Below are positions 26,001-34,703 of a DNA stretch of 64,000 nt, in pieces. The DNA is from Ralstonia soli (GTDB lineage: Bacteria > Pseudomonadota > Gammaproteobacteria > Burkholderiales > Burkholderiaceae), in the NCBI RefSeq assembly GCF_023955655.1, contig NZ_JAMXHT010000007.1:62001-126000 (forward strand), in the 5' to 3' direction. The notes below the pieces were generated by a model. It was given only the letters and a program-made list of their open reading frames with translations. It had not been told where the DNA came from and made no database searches. The position numbers and the translations under genes were made by a program. The first letter of the stretch is position 1, and each line of letters starts with the position of its first letter.

Positions 26001-26711
26001 ATGCCCGATTTGCACTGGACTATCCCGGTTGCTCGCTGGTCCTGCTGGCCTGCCATTGGTTCTGATTCAGCGTCATCTCCAAACCTCGGTTTTATTGAGC
26101 CGATGGTGCGGCGCCGTCTGAGCACACTCTCTAAAAATGCCCTCCATGTCGCACACGATTGCGCATCCGACGTGCCCCGCGCGCGCATCGTGTTTGCCTC
26201 GCGCCATGGCGAATTGCGCCGCACCGCCGGCATCCTCGCCGACATGGACGACGCGCAGCCCGTTTCCCCCACCGCATTCAGCCTGTCCGTGCTCAACGCC
26301 ATGAGCGGCGTCTTCGGCATTGCGCGCGGCGACACCTCGCCCGCCATTGCCGTATCGGCGGGCCCCGCCACGCTCGGGCTGGCGCTGCTGGAAGCGCACG
26401 CCCAATACGTATCGGACCCCGCCTTGCCGGTGCTGCTTGTCTATGCCGACGAGCCCGCCGACCCACGCTTTGGCGCGGTGGCCGATGAAGTGGAGGATTG
26501 CGCTCTTGCCATCCTGCTCGACGCCTCGGCGCCGGCCTCGCTGGTGTGCTCTCACAGTCCACAGGCTGAGGCCCACGACGCTGATGACGGCCTCACCACG
26601 CAAAGCCAAGCCGTGCTGCACTGCCTGGCATCCCGCACGTCCAGCACCTGGCGCCATGCAGACAGCGCCTGGACGTGGCAATGGCGCGAGGGCCCATGGC
26701 AACCACACTGA
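26001..26711 (+). CDS. apeC: beta-ketoacyl synthase-like chain length factor (ApeC)
   Basis: This is the non-condensing partner (CLF) of a ketosynthase in aryl polyene synthesis, setting chain length in a KS/CLF pair. The 236-residue product is a truncated thiolase-fold protein with a PMVRRRLSTLSKNAL segment and SPTAFSLSVLNAMSGVFGIA, where no active-site Cys is present, as expected for a CLF. The start at 26001 is supported because the N-terminus (WTIPVARWSCWPAIG) resembles the family. It is the first gene of the cluster; its natural partner should be the ApeO-like KS at 37123. The symbol rests on family and gene order. Confidence 0.8.
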   Translation: MPDLHWTIPVARWSCWPAIGSDSASSPNLGFIEPMVRRRLSTLSKNALHVAHDCASDVPRARIVFASRHGELRRTAGILADMDDAQPVSPTAFSLSVLNAMSGVFGIARGDTSPAIAVSAGPATLGLALLEAHAQYVSDPALPVLLVYADEPADPRFGAVADEVEDCALAILLDASAPASLVCSHSPQAEAHDADDGLTTQSQAVLHCLASRTSSTWRHADSAWTWQWREGPWQPH

Positions 26712-27502
26712 GCGCCCGCCTGAATCTGGCATGGCGCCTGGTGGCAACGGGGCTGGCCTTCATCGTTTTCGGCATCTGCGGGGTGCTGTTTTCCATCGTC
26801 GTGTTTCCGCTGGCGTGGTTGTGGCCGCACCGCGCCTCGCGCCAACGCACCGTCACATTCGTCATCCACTGGTTCTTCCGCGCGCTGGTACGTGCGCTGC
26901 AATGCCTGGGCGTGATGAAGCTGGAGTTGCAGGGCGTGGAGCAACTGCGCGCGGGCGGGCCAGCCATCGTGGTGGCCAACCACCCGACCTACCTCGACGT
27001 GATGGTGCTGCTATCGCTCACGCCATCCGCCTGCTGCGTGGTCAAGAACGCACATTGGGGCAACCCATGCTTCTGGGGCATCGTGCGCGCGGCCGAATAC
27101 ATCAGCAATGCCGACCCGACCGAGCTGGTGGAAGCCGGTGCGCGCCAATTGGCTGCCGGTTACACCATGATCATCTTCCCCGAGGGCACGCGCAGCCCTG
27201 CCAAGAACCGACTGCACCCGTTCTCGCGCGGCTTTGCGCACATGGCGCTGAACGTGGGCGCCCCCATCCTGCCCGTGCTGATGGACTGCGACCCGCCTGC
27301 CTTCACCAAGACCATGCGCTGGTACGACGTGCCGCCCCGTGCGTTCTGCATGAAGGTCGCCGTGCTCGAGCCCGTCAGCGTCGCACAGTACGTGCCGGAG
27401 GGCTCGCCGGCGGCATTGGCCGCGCGCGCACTCACCACCGGTATCGAAACCCATATCACCGACCACCTTCTGCAATATGGATTCCTTGAAGCTCGAAATT
27501 AA
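26696..27502 (+). CDS. apeD: 1-acyl-sn-glycerol-3-phosphate acyltransferase family protein (ApeD)
   Basis: A PlsC-type acyltransferase of 268 residues that probably attaches the polyene acyl chain or builds its lipid anchor. It has one N-terminal hydrophobic helix (LAFIVFGICGVLFSIVVFPLAWL), the catalytic NHxxxxD motif as NHPTYLD, and the FPEGTRS substrate motif. It overlaps the CLF gene by 16 bp and the first ACP by 26 bp. The specific acceptor is unknown. Confidence 0.85.
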   Translation: MATTLSARLNLAWRLVATGLAFIVFGICGVLFSIVVFPLAWLWPHRASRQRTVTFVIHWFFRALVRALQCLGVMKLELQGVEQLRAGGPAIVVANHPTYLDVMVLLSLTPSACCVVKNAHWGNPCFWGIVRAAEYISNADPTELVEAGARQLAAGYTMIIFPEGTRSPAKNRLHPFSRGFAHMALNVGAPILPVLMDCDPPAFTKTMRWYDVPPRAFCMKVAVLEPVSVAQYVPEGSPAALAARALTTGIETHITDHLLQYGFLEARN

Positions 27503-27734
27503 GCAGCTCCTGATCGAGGCGCTCGATCTGGAAGACATGACGCCGGCCGACATCGACGACGACGCCCCGCTATTCGATACCAACGGCATCGGCCTGGATT
27601 CCATTGATGCATTGGAAATCGGCATCGTGCTGCGCAAGCGTTATCAATTGACGATTGCCGCCAACGACGAACATACCCGCGAGCATTTCCGCTCGGTGAA
27701 TACGCTGGCCGCACTGGTCAAGAGCCAACAATAA
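27477..27734 (+). CDS. apeE: acyl carrier protein (ApeE)
   Basis: An 85-residue acyl carrier protein; the phosphopantetheine-bearing Ser lies in GIGLDSIDALE near residue 42. It is one of two ACPs in the cluster, which in characterised aryl polyene systems carry different stages of the growing chain. Its start overlaps the acyltransferase gene by 26 bp. Confidence 0.9.
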   Translation: MDSLKLEIKQLLIEALDLEDMTPADIDDDAPLFDTNGIGLDSIDALEIGIVLRKRYQLTIAANDEHTREHFRSVNTLAALVKSQQ

Positions 27735-27779
27735 TCGGCCGGGCATTGGCACCGGCAGGTACAGGGAGAAAAGAAAATC

Positions 27780-28025
27780 ATGACGGACATCGAGATCCTC
27801 GAGCGCATCCGCGCCATTTTCAAAGAGAACTTCGATATTGCACCCGAGCGCGTCACGCCCGAGGCGCATCTGTTCGAAGAACTGGATCTGGACAGCATCG
27901 ACGCGGTGGATCTGGCGATCAAGCTGCAGGAAATGACCGGACGTCGCATCAAGCCGGAAGAATTCAAGACCGTGCGCACGGTGGGCGACGTCATCGGCGC
28001 GGTCGAATCGCTGCTGGCGGCATAA
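27780..28025 (+). CDS. apeF: acyl carrier protein (ApeF)
   Basis: The second acyl carrier protein, 81 residues, with the 4'-phosphopantetheine site ELDLDSIDAVDL (Ser near residue 39). Sequence divergence from the first ACP suggests non-redundant roles. AGGGAGAAAAG lies before the ATG, and the next gene starts 4 bp after the stop. Confidence 0.9.
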   Translation: MTDIEILERIRAIFKENFDIAPERVTPEAHLFEELDLDSIDAVDLAIKLQEMTGRRIKPEEFKTVRTVGDVIGAVESLLAA

Positions 28026-28029
28026 GCGG

Positions 28030-28671
28030 ATGCAGGCGCAACCTGCCCGCCCAGCCGCAGCACTGCCCCCCTGGATGCGCGGCGTCGCACAGGTGGCGCT
28101 GAAGATCGCGTACCCGCTGGTGCTGATCGGGGCGTGGCATTTCGGCAAGCCGCGCTATGCAGGCGTCGCGCTGCTGGCGTTGCTGTGGATGCAGCGCTGG
28201 ATTGGCGCGGGTAGTGTGTCGGCATTGCTGCGCCGGCTCACGCCGCTCGATTGGCTGATCGCGGGAACGCTCACCTGCACGTCGGCCGCCGTCGCCATCA
28301 CGGACAGCGAGCTGTTGCTGCGCCTGTATCCGGCGCTGGTCAACGCGGGGCTGCTGCTGAGCTTCGCGGCTACGCTGCGCTCGGGCCCTTCCATGATCGA
28401 AAAGTTTGCACGCATGCGCCTGCCCGATCTGCAGCCGCGCGCCGTTCGCTATACGCGACGCGTCACGCAGGTCTGGTGTGTTTTCTTCGCAATCAATGGG
28501 CTGACGGCCCTGTGGGCGGCGCTGACCTGGTCGCGTGGGGCATGGGCGCTGTACAACGGCGTGATCGCCTACGTGCTGGTGGGCGTGCTGATCGCGGCGG
28601 AAGCGGCGTTTCGCCACTGGGTGGTTCGCCCGCATGCGCCTGCGCATGTGCGTGGGTCGGGGGCTGCATGA
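28030..28671 (+). CDS. apeG: polytopic membrane protein of aryl polyene clusters (COG4648-like, ApeG)
   Basis: The 213-residue product has about five hydrophobic segments (for example IAYPLVLIGAWHFG, YAGVALLALLWMQ, YPALVNAGLLLSFAATL) and no enzyme motif. Small membrane proteins of this size occur at this place in APE clusters. The conserved stretch RSGPSMIEKFARMRLPDL fits that group. Function is unknown; assembly or transfer of the lipid at the inner membrane is an inference. It overlaps the ligase gene by 4 bp. Confidence 0.7.
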   Translation: MQAQPARPAAALPPWMRGVAQVALKIAYPLVLIGAWHFGKPRYAGVALLALLWMQRWIGAGSVSALLRRLTPLDWLIAGTLTCTSAAVAITDSELLLRLYPALVNAGLLLSFAATLRSGPSMIEKFARMRLPDLQPRAVRYTRRVTQVWCVFFAINGLTALWAALTWSRGAWALYNGVIAYVLVGVLIAAEAAFRHWVVRPHAPAHVRGSGAA

Positions 28672-30353
28672 TCGCGCTGCATACCTTGCTGTCGGTGGCA
28701 CGGCCAGATGATGCCGTCGTCTGCGTCGATGGCCAGCACGCCATTCCGTACGGTGCCTTCCGCGCCCGTGTGGCGGCTTGCGCAGCGGCATTCGCCAGCC
28801 AGCCGGCAACGCGCTACGCCCTGTGCGTGGACGACCCATTCGATTTCACTTGCGCACTGTTCGCGCTGTTTGCGTGCGGCAAGCCTGTCGTGATTCCGGC
28901 GAGTGCTGCCCCAGCGTATCTCGATACGCTGGCGGATGCGTACGACGCGCTCGTCACCGATGCCGACCTGGCTGCCATGGGCCCGCACGCCGGCGCGGTG
29001 ACCTTCAACACGATTGCCCCGCACGCGCCGATCACGCTGTACACGTCGGGCAGCACCGGCGCGCCGAAGGCCATCCACAAGACGCTGGCGCAATTCGACG
29101 CCGAAGTCGTGACCCTGGAGCAGCAGTGGGGCGCGCAACTCGGCACCGGCGCGGTGATGGCCAGCGTGCCGCATCACCATATCTACGGGCTGCTGTTCCG
29201 CGTGTTCTGGCCGCTGGCGGCCGGGCGTGCGTTCAGCCGCGAGACGGTTACCGAGCCTTCGGCGTTGCACCGCGCGCTTGTGCAAAACGCAGCCGCAGCC
29301 TTTGTCTCCAGCCCGGCACAGCTGGCGCGCTGGCCACTGCTGGCGGGCTTCGATGCGCTGTCATCGCAGTCGCCGCTGCCGGCAGTGTTCTCGTCGGGCG
29401 GCCCGCTGGATGCGGTGGCGGCCGCGGCGTTTGCGGCCGCACATGGCAGCGCGCCCATCGAAGTGCTCGGCAGCACCGAAACCGGCGGCATCGCGTGGCG
29501 CCGCCAGGACCAGACCCTCGCATGGCAACCCTTTGCCAGCATCGAGGTCCGGCAGGAAGACGACGGCGCGCTCGCCGTGCGCTCGCCGCATTTGCCACAC
29601 AACGACTGGCACCGCACCGACGACGCCATCGCCTTTGATGACAGCGGCCGCTTCATCCTGCGCGGCCGGTTGGACCGTGTCGTCAAGGTAGTCGGCAAAC
29701 GTGTCTCGTTGCCGGAGGTGGAAGGCTGGCTGGGCGCGCATCCGTTTGTCGCGCGCGCCGCCGCTACGCTGCTGGCGGCGTCATCGCGTGAACGCCTCGG
29801 CGCGTTGATTGCGCTCACGCCTGCCGGCGTGGAAGCGCTGCGCGCACAGGGTCGCGTTGCACTGGCCAAGACGCTGCGCCGCCATCTCTCCGCTTACACC
29901 GAGCCCACGCTGATCCCGCGCCGCTGGCGCTTCTGCATGGCGATGCCGGTGGATGCGCGCGGCAAGCTGCCCGCGTCCGCTGTCGCCGCGGCATTCCGCC
30001 CGGGCACAGAGGGCTTCGAGACGCTCGCGCACGTGAGCGACGCCGACGGCGATCACTACGAGCTGCGCGTCAGCCCCGACCTCGCCCACTTCTCGGGCCA
30101 CTTCCCCGGCCTGCCGATCCTGCCCGGCGTGGTACTGGTCGACTGGGCCGTGCGCCTGGCGGCTGCCCGCAACCCTGTCGCCCGCGCAATCACCTCGGTC
30201 GATCAGCTGAAGTTCATGGCGCCAGTCCCGCCGGGTGCCGTGGTGTCGCTGCGTCTGGCGCACGAGCCGGAGCGCTGCCGCGTGCGTTTCACCGCCCGGC
30301 TGGGCGCGCGCGATTGCGCCTCGGGTGTACTGGTCCATCGGGAGGCAACGTGA
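28668..30353 (+). CDS. acyl-CoA/ACP ligase fused to a hotdog dehydratase (ApeH-ApeI fusion)
   Basis: The 561-residue product has two domains. Residues 1-440 are an AMP-forming ligase (ITLYTSGSTGAPKAIHKTL P-loop; GSTETGGIAWR; GRLDRVVKVVGKRVSLPEVE), expected to activate the aryl starter acid and load it on an ACP. Residues about 450-561 are a FabA/Z-like hotdog (LAHFSGHFPGLPILPGVVLVDW) with the dehydratase His in GHFPG. In E. coli and Xenorhabdus clusters these are two proteins, ApeH and ApeI. The ATG at 28668 overlaps the previous stop by 4 bp. Confidence 0.88.
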   Translation: MIALHTLLSVARPDDAVVCVDGQHAIPYGAFRARVAACAAAFASQPATRYALCVDDPFDFTCALFALFACGKPVVIPASAAPAYLDTLADAYDALVTDADLAAMGPHAGAVTFNTIAPHAPITLYTSGSTGAPKAIHKTLAQFDAEVVTLEQQWGAQLGTGAVMASVPHHHIYGLLFRVFWPLAAGRAFSRETVTEPSALHRALVQNAAAAFVSSPAQLARWPLLAGFDALSSQSPLPAVFSSGGPLDAVAAAAFAAAHGSAPIEVLGSTETGGIAWRRQDQTLAWQPFASIEVRQEDDGALAVRSPHLPHNDWHRTDDAIAFDDSGRFILRGRLDRVVKVVGKRVSLPEVEGWLGAHPFVARAAATLLAASSRERLGALIALTPAGVEALRAQGRVALAKTLRRHLSAYTEPTLIPRRWRFCMAMPVDARGKLPASAVAAAFRPGTEGFETLAHVSDADGDHYELRVSPDLAHFSGHFPGLPILPGVVLVDWAVRLAAARNPVARAITSVDQLKFMAPVPPGAVVSLRLAHEPERCRVRFTARLGARDCASGVLVHREAT

Positions 30354-32062
30354 GCCCGAACACCGCCATCGTCATCCCGATCTATAACCACAAGGATGCG
30401 ATCGGCAATACCGTCGCGCACCTGGCGGTGCATGGGTTGCCGATCTTCATCGTCGATGACGGCAGCGATGCGGCCACGCAAGCCGTGCTCGCCGCGCTGG
30501 CACAGCAGTACGGGCACCAGATCACGCTGCTGCGCCTGCCCGTGAACGGCGGCAAGGGCGCCGCCGTGATGGCCGGTCTGCGCGCCGCCTACGCCGCCGG
30601 CTATACGCACGCCCTGCAGATTGACGCCGACGGCCAGCACGATGCGGGCGATGTGCCGCGCTTCCTGGCCGCCGCAGCTGCCTCGCCGGACGCCGTCATC
30701 CTCGGGCGCCCCGTCTACGACGAGAGCGTGCCCAAGGCTCGCCTCTACGGCCGCTACGTCACCCACGTGTGGGTGTGGATCGAAACGCTGTCGTTCGACA
30801 TCCGCGATTCGATGTGCGGCTTCCGCATCTACCCGCTGGCGCTGGCCTGCGAGCTGATCGACGACGTGGCATTGCCCACGCGCATGGATTTCGACATCGA
30901 GATTCTGGTACGCCTGCACTGGCGCCGCGCACGCATCGTCACGCTGCCCACACGCGTGACATATGAGCCGGGCGGCCTGTCGCACTTCGATGTGCTGTGG
31001 GACAACGTGCGCATCAGCAAGAGCCACACGCGCCTGGTGGCCGGCATGCTGCTGAGGCTGCCGCGGCTGCTCGCTGGCAAGTTGATGCCGCGCTGGCGCC
31101 ATCCTGCCGCCTCCAACGCAACGCAAGGCTGGTGGCGCATGGCCGAGCGCGGCAGCCAGTTCGGCATGCAGTTGCTTGCGCTGAGCTGCCGCCTGTTCGG
31201 CACGCGGTTCACCTCGCTGTGGCTGTACCCGATCGTTGCGTACTTCCTGCTGACAGGGCGCACGGCGCGCGAGGCGTCTCGACAGTATTTCGCGCGGCTG
31301 CACTCGACAATGCCGGGCGCCGGCATGCCGCAGCCGGGGTGGTTCAGCGCCTACCGCCACATGATCGCGTTCGCGCAGTCGGGGCTCGACAAGCTGGCCG
31401 CGTGGTCGGGTCAAGTCAAAGCCGAACGCGTGCGCTTTGATGACCCGTCCGCGTTCGAGGCACTCATCGCCAGCGGACGCGGTGCGCTGGTGATCGGGGC
31501 TCACCTGGGCAACCTGGAGATGACGCGCGCACTGGCGGCCCGCAACGGGCACGCCAAGGTGACGGCCGTGGTCTACACCGAGCACGCGCAGCGCTTCAAC
31601 CGGGTGCTGGCCCAGGCGCACCCCGATGTCGTCTCGCACCTGATGCAGGTGACCGATTTCGGCCCCGCCACCGCCATGCTGATGCAGGAGCGCATCGACG
31701 CCGGCGAGCTGCTGGTGATCGTGGGCGACCGCGTGCCCGCGCATGAATCGGGCCGCACGGTGCAAGCGCGCTTCCTTGGCGCATCGGCGCAGTTTGCGCA
31801 GGGCCCCTACGTGCTCGCGCACGCGCTGGGCTGCCCGGTCTACCTGTTCTTCTGCCTGAAGACCGGGCAAGACCACACGCTGTATTTCGAGCCGTTTGCC
31901 GAGCGCATCGAGCTGCCGCGTGCCGATCGCGCCCGCCACCTCGGCGCCCTCGCCCAACGCTATGCCGAGCGTCTGGAGCACTACTGCCGCAAGGCGCCTT
32001 TCCAATGGTTCAACTTCTTCGACTTTTGGGCGCGCCCCAAGAACGACACCGCCCATGGCTGA
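30350..32062 (+). CDS. apeJ: bifunctional family 2 glycosyltransferase / LpxL-like acyltransferase (ApeJ)
   Basis: A 570-residue two-domain protein. The N-terminal 230 residues are a GT2 domain (TAIVIPIYNHKDAIGNTV, IFIVDDGSD, and QIDADGQHD as the metal site). The C-terminal 300 residues match lipid A lauroyl-type acyltransferases (ALVIGAHLGNLEMTRAL, giving HxxxxE, and IVGDRVPAHE). It probably joins sugar, lipid and polyene. The GTG start overlaps the previous stop, and GGAGG stands 4 bases upstream. Similar fusions are a regular part of APE clusters. Confidence 0.85.
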   Translation: MSPNTAIVIPIYNHKDAIGNTVAHLAVHGLPIFIVDDGSDAATQAVLAALAQQYGHQITLLRLPVNGGKGAAVMAGLRAAYAAGYTHALQIDADGQHDAGDVPRFLAAAAASPDAVILGRPVYDESVPKARLYGRYVTHVWVWIETLSFDIRDSMCGFRIYPLALACELIDDVALPTRMDFDIEILVRLHWRRARIVTLPTRVTYEPGGLSHFDVLWDNVRISKSHTRLVAGMLLRLPRLLAGKLMPRWRHPAASNATQGWWRMAERGSQFGMQLLALSCRLFGTRFTSLWLYPIVAYFLLTGRTAREASRQYFARLHSTMPGAGMPQPGWFSAYRHMIAFAQSGLDKLAAWSGQVKAERVRFDDPSAFEALIASGRGALVIGAHLGNLEMTRALAARNGHAKVTAVVYTEHAQRFNRVLAQAHPDVVSHLMQVTDFGPATAMLMQERIDAGELLVIVGDRVPAHESGRTVQARFLGASAQFAQGPYVLAHALGCPVYLFFCLKTGQDHTLYFEPFAERIELPRADRARHLGALAQRYAERLEHYCRKAPFQWFNFFDFWARPKNDTAHG

Positions 32063-33635
32063 ACATGATCTGAACGTGACCACAGAGCGGCACGTCGAGC
32101 CCGTCGTCATCGGCAACCGCCACCTGACGATCGAAGACGTCGTGGCCATTGCGCGTGGGCAGCAGCCAGTGGCGCTCAATGCCGATGCCGCCTGGCGTGA
32201 TCGCATCGAGCGCGGCGCGCAATTCCTGCGCGAGCGCCTGGCCGAGGGCGCGACCATCTACGGCGTCAACACGGGTTATGGCGATGCCTGCCAGGTGAGC
32301 GTGCCGATGGCGCTCGTCGAAGCATTGCCGCTGCAGCTCACGCGCTACCACGGCTGCGGCATGGGCCGTCACCTGGAGCCATCTGAAACGCTGGCGGTGG
32401 TGGCCGCGCGGCTGAACTCGCTCGCGCACGGCTATTCGGGCGTGCGGTACGTGCTGCTGCAGCGCCTGTCCGATCTCATCAACCATCGCATCCTTCCGCG
32501 CATTCCTGCCGAAGGCTCGGTGGGTGCCAGCGGTGACCTGACGCCGTTGTCGTACGTGGCGGCCACGCTGGTGGGCGAGCGCGACGTGCTCTTCAACAAC
32601 ACACTGCAGCCGGCCGACAAGGCGTGGCGGCAGATCGGCCATATGCCCATCACCCTGGCCCCGAAGGAAGGGCTCGCGCTGATGAACGGCACGGCGGTGA
32701 TGACCGGCCTGGCTTGCCTGGCGTATACGCGCGCCGAACAACTGATCCGCCTGTCGTCCAGGCTGACGGCATTGGCCACGGTGGCGCTTGACGGCCGCGC
32801 CGCGCACTTCCACCGGACCATCTTCGCGGCCAAGCCACATGCGGGCCAGGCGGAGGTCGCAAGCTGGATCCGCGCCGACCTGGCCGACTGGGACGACACC
32901 TCCGCCCACCGCGTGCAGGACCGCTACTCGATCCGCTGCGCGCCGCACGTGATCGGGGTCGCGCGCGATGCGCAATCGTGGATCCGCCGCGACATCGAGA
33001 ACGAACTCAACAGCGCCAACGACAACCCGCTGATCGACCCTGATGCGCAGGAAATCCTGCACGGCGGCAACTTCTACGGCGGGCACATCGCGTTTGCAAT
33101 GGATGCGCTCAAGACCGCCATTGCCAACCTGGCCGACCTGATGGACCGCCAGTTCGCGCTGCTGGTGGACGACAAGTTCAACAACGGTCTGCCGCGCAAC
33201 CTGTCCGGCGCCACGGCGGAGCGCGCGCCGATCAACCACGGCTTCAAGGCGGTGCAGATCTCGTCGTCGGCATGGACGGCCGAGGCGCTCAAGCACACCA
33301 TGCCGGCCAGCGTGTTCTCTCGCTCGACCGAGGCGCACAACCAGGACAAGGTCAGCATGGGCACGATTGCCGCACGCGACTGCCTGCGCGTGCTGGAGCT
33401 GACCGAGCAAGTGGCCGCCGCACACACGCTCGCCGCTGTACAGGCGGTGCGGTTGCGCTGCCAGCTCGACCCGTCGACGCAGGTTCCGGCGCCGGTGCAG
33501 GCGTTTGTCGACCGTGTGGGCGCGCTCTCGGCCTTCGTGAGCGAAGACCGTCCGCTGGAAGCCGATCTGCGCGCGCTCACGCTTGCCATCGAGCGCGGCG
33601 CACTCACCGAAGGGAATGCCCATGACCGCCCGTGA
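32055..33635 (+). CDS. aromatic amino acid / histidine ammonia lyase
   Basis: A 526-residue MIO-type ammonia lyase. The MIO prosthetic group forms from the Ala-Ser-Gly of GSVGASGDLTPLSY near residue 160. The catalytic Tyr loop YGVNTGYGD and NDNPLIDP are present. At the position that selects the substrate the sequence reads TRYHGCGMG (Tyr-His), unlike His-Leu in known Tyr lyases or Phe-Leu in plant Phe lyases. It may release a cinnamate-type starter or be a divergent HAL. It overlaps the neighbouring genes on both sides, so it belongs to the operon. Confidence 0.85.
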   Translation: MAEHDLNVTTERHVEPVVIGNRHLTIEDVVAIARGQQPVALNADAAWRDRIERGAQFLRERLAEGATIYGVNTGYGDACQVSVPMALVEALPLQLTRYHGCGMGRHLEPSETLAVVAARLNSLAHGYSGVRYVLLQRLSDLINHRILPRIPAEGSVGASGDLTPLSYVAATLVGERDVLFNNTLQPADKAWRQIGHMPITLAPKEGLALMNGTAVMTGLACLAYTRAEQLIRLSSRLTALATVALDGRAAHFHRTIFAAKPHAGQAEVASWIRADLADWDDTSAHRVQDRYSIRCAPHVIGVARDAQSWIRRDIENELNSANDNPLIDPDAQEILHGGNFYGGHIAFAMDALKTAIANLADLMDRQFALLVDDKFNNGLPRNLSGATAERAPINHGFKAVQISSSAWTAEALKHTMPASVFSRSTEAHNQDKVSMGTIAARDCLRVLELTEQVAAAHTLAAVQAVRLRCQLDPSTQVPAPVQAFVDRVGALSAFVSEDRPLEADLRALTLAIERGALTEGNAHDRP

Positions 33636-34068
33636 CCTGCCTCCTGGCCATCCACCACTCGCCGCCAGCGCCCGCGTTGAGGTGCCCTTCCACGACGTCG
33701 ACGCCATGGACGTCTGCTGGCACGGCCACTACCTGAAGTATTTCGAGATCGGCCGCGCCGCGCTGCTGCGCCGCTTCGACTACGACTACCGCGAAATGCG
33801 CGACTCCGGCTTCCTCTGGCCCGTGGTGGAAGCGCACCTGAAGTACATCAAGCCGGCCACCTACGGCCAGCAGATCGAAGTGCGCGCCACGTTGGCGGAA
33901 TATGAGAACCGCCTGAAGATCGCGTACGAGATCGTCGACTGTGCCTCGGGCGCGCGCCTGACCAAGGGCCACACCACGCAAGTAGCGGTGTGCGCCCGCA
34001 CCGGCGAGCTGCAATTCGTCTCGCCGCCCGTGATGATCGAACGCGTGGAGCGCGCATGGCTGGGCTGA
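33622..34068 (+). CDS. apeK: hotdog thioesterase (4-hydroxybenzoyl-CoA thioesterase-like, ApeK)
   Basis: A 148-residue acyl-CoA/ACP thioesterase: the active-site region VPFHDVDAMDVCWHGHYLKYFEIGR matches the 4HBT/YbgC group, with the catalytic Asp before the VCWHGHY segment. It may release or proofread polyene or aryl thioesters. The ATG at 33622 was chosen because GAAGGG stands about 8 bases before it; an upstream ATG at 33616 has no spacing for a ribosome site. Confidence 0.85.
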   Translation: MTARDLPPGHPPLAASARVEVPFHDVDAMDVCWHGHYLKYFEIGRAALLRRFDYDYREMRDSGFLWPVVEAHLKYIKPATYGQQIEVRATLAEYENRLKIAYEIVDCASGARLTKGHTTQVAVCARTGELQFVSPPVMIERVERAWLG

Positions 34069-34703
34069 ACAACACGGTACGCGCCTGGGTTGCTGCCCTG
34101 ATGCTGGCGACGTCCACGCTTGCCTACACGGCAACTGAAGCACCGGCGGACAGCATCCTCGTCTCGCAAGTCGCCGCGCAGTTGGCGCAGGCGCACGGCG
34201 TACGCGCACAGTTTGTACAGACGCAATCGCTGCAGGCCATGCAGAAGCCGCTGGTGAGCAGTGGCACGCTGCTGTTCCTGCGTGATCAGGGTGCCGTGTG
34301 GCGAATCGAGCAGCCGACCCGCATGACGTATGTGATGACCGACGCCGGCGTCACCACGCTCGATGCCAACGACAAGCCCATGGCACGCGGTGCGCGCAAT
34401 GGTGCCGGTGTGGCGCAGGTCTCGCGCATGATGCGTGCGATGCTGGCGGGCGACCTGTCGGCGCTGTATTCGCAGTTCAGCGTCAATGCGCAGGGCAACA
34501 CCAGCCGCTGGCAACTGAAGCTCACGCCTGCCCAACCGCAATTGGCACAGGCGCTGCGCGGGCTCGACCTGGCGGGCGATACCTACGTGCGAAGCATCCG
34601 CATCCGTGCGGCCAACGGTGATGAAACGCGCATCGAGTTCACCGGCAGCACGCGCGTGGATGCACCCAACGCCGCCGAGCGCACACTGCTGGGAGCCCCC
34701 TGA
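34056..34703 (+). CDS. apeL: LolA-like periplasmic carrier (ApeL)
   Basis: The 215-residue product begins with an export signal (about residues 1-27, AWVAALMLATSTLAYTATEA) and continues with a LolA-like fold (VRAQFVQTQSLQAMQKPLVSSGTLLFLRDQGAVWRIEQP). Such proteins carry lipids across the periplasm; here the cargo would be the polyene lipid. The ATG at 34056 overlaps the thioesterase stop by 13 bp. The stop overlaps the exporter start by 1 bp. Confidence 0.82.
   Translation: MAGLNNTVRAWVAALMLATSTLAYTATEAPADSILVSQVAAQLAQAHGVRAQFVQTQSLQAMQKPLVSSGTLLFLRDQGAVWRIEQPTRMTYVMTDAGVTTLDANDKPMARGARNGAGVAQVSRMMRAMLAGDLSALYSQFSVNAQGNTSRWQLKLTPAQPQLAQALRGLDLAGDTYVRSIRIRAANGDETRIEFTGSTRVDAPNAAERTLLGAP

Noticed and set aside
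21787-26015. Very long antisense frames (603 and 720 codons) opposite fliM-fliR
   Set aside because: High GC produces long open frames in other phases; they show no family motifs and overlap strongly supported flagellar genes.
30203-32257. 684-codon antisense frame opposite apeJ
   Set aside because: Arg/His/Gly-rich composition of a shadow frame and no motifs; the sense gene has clear GT2 and acyltransferase motifs.
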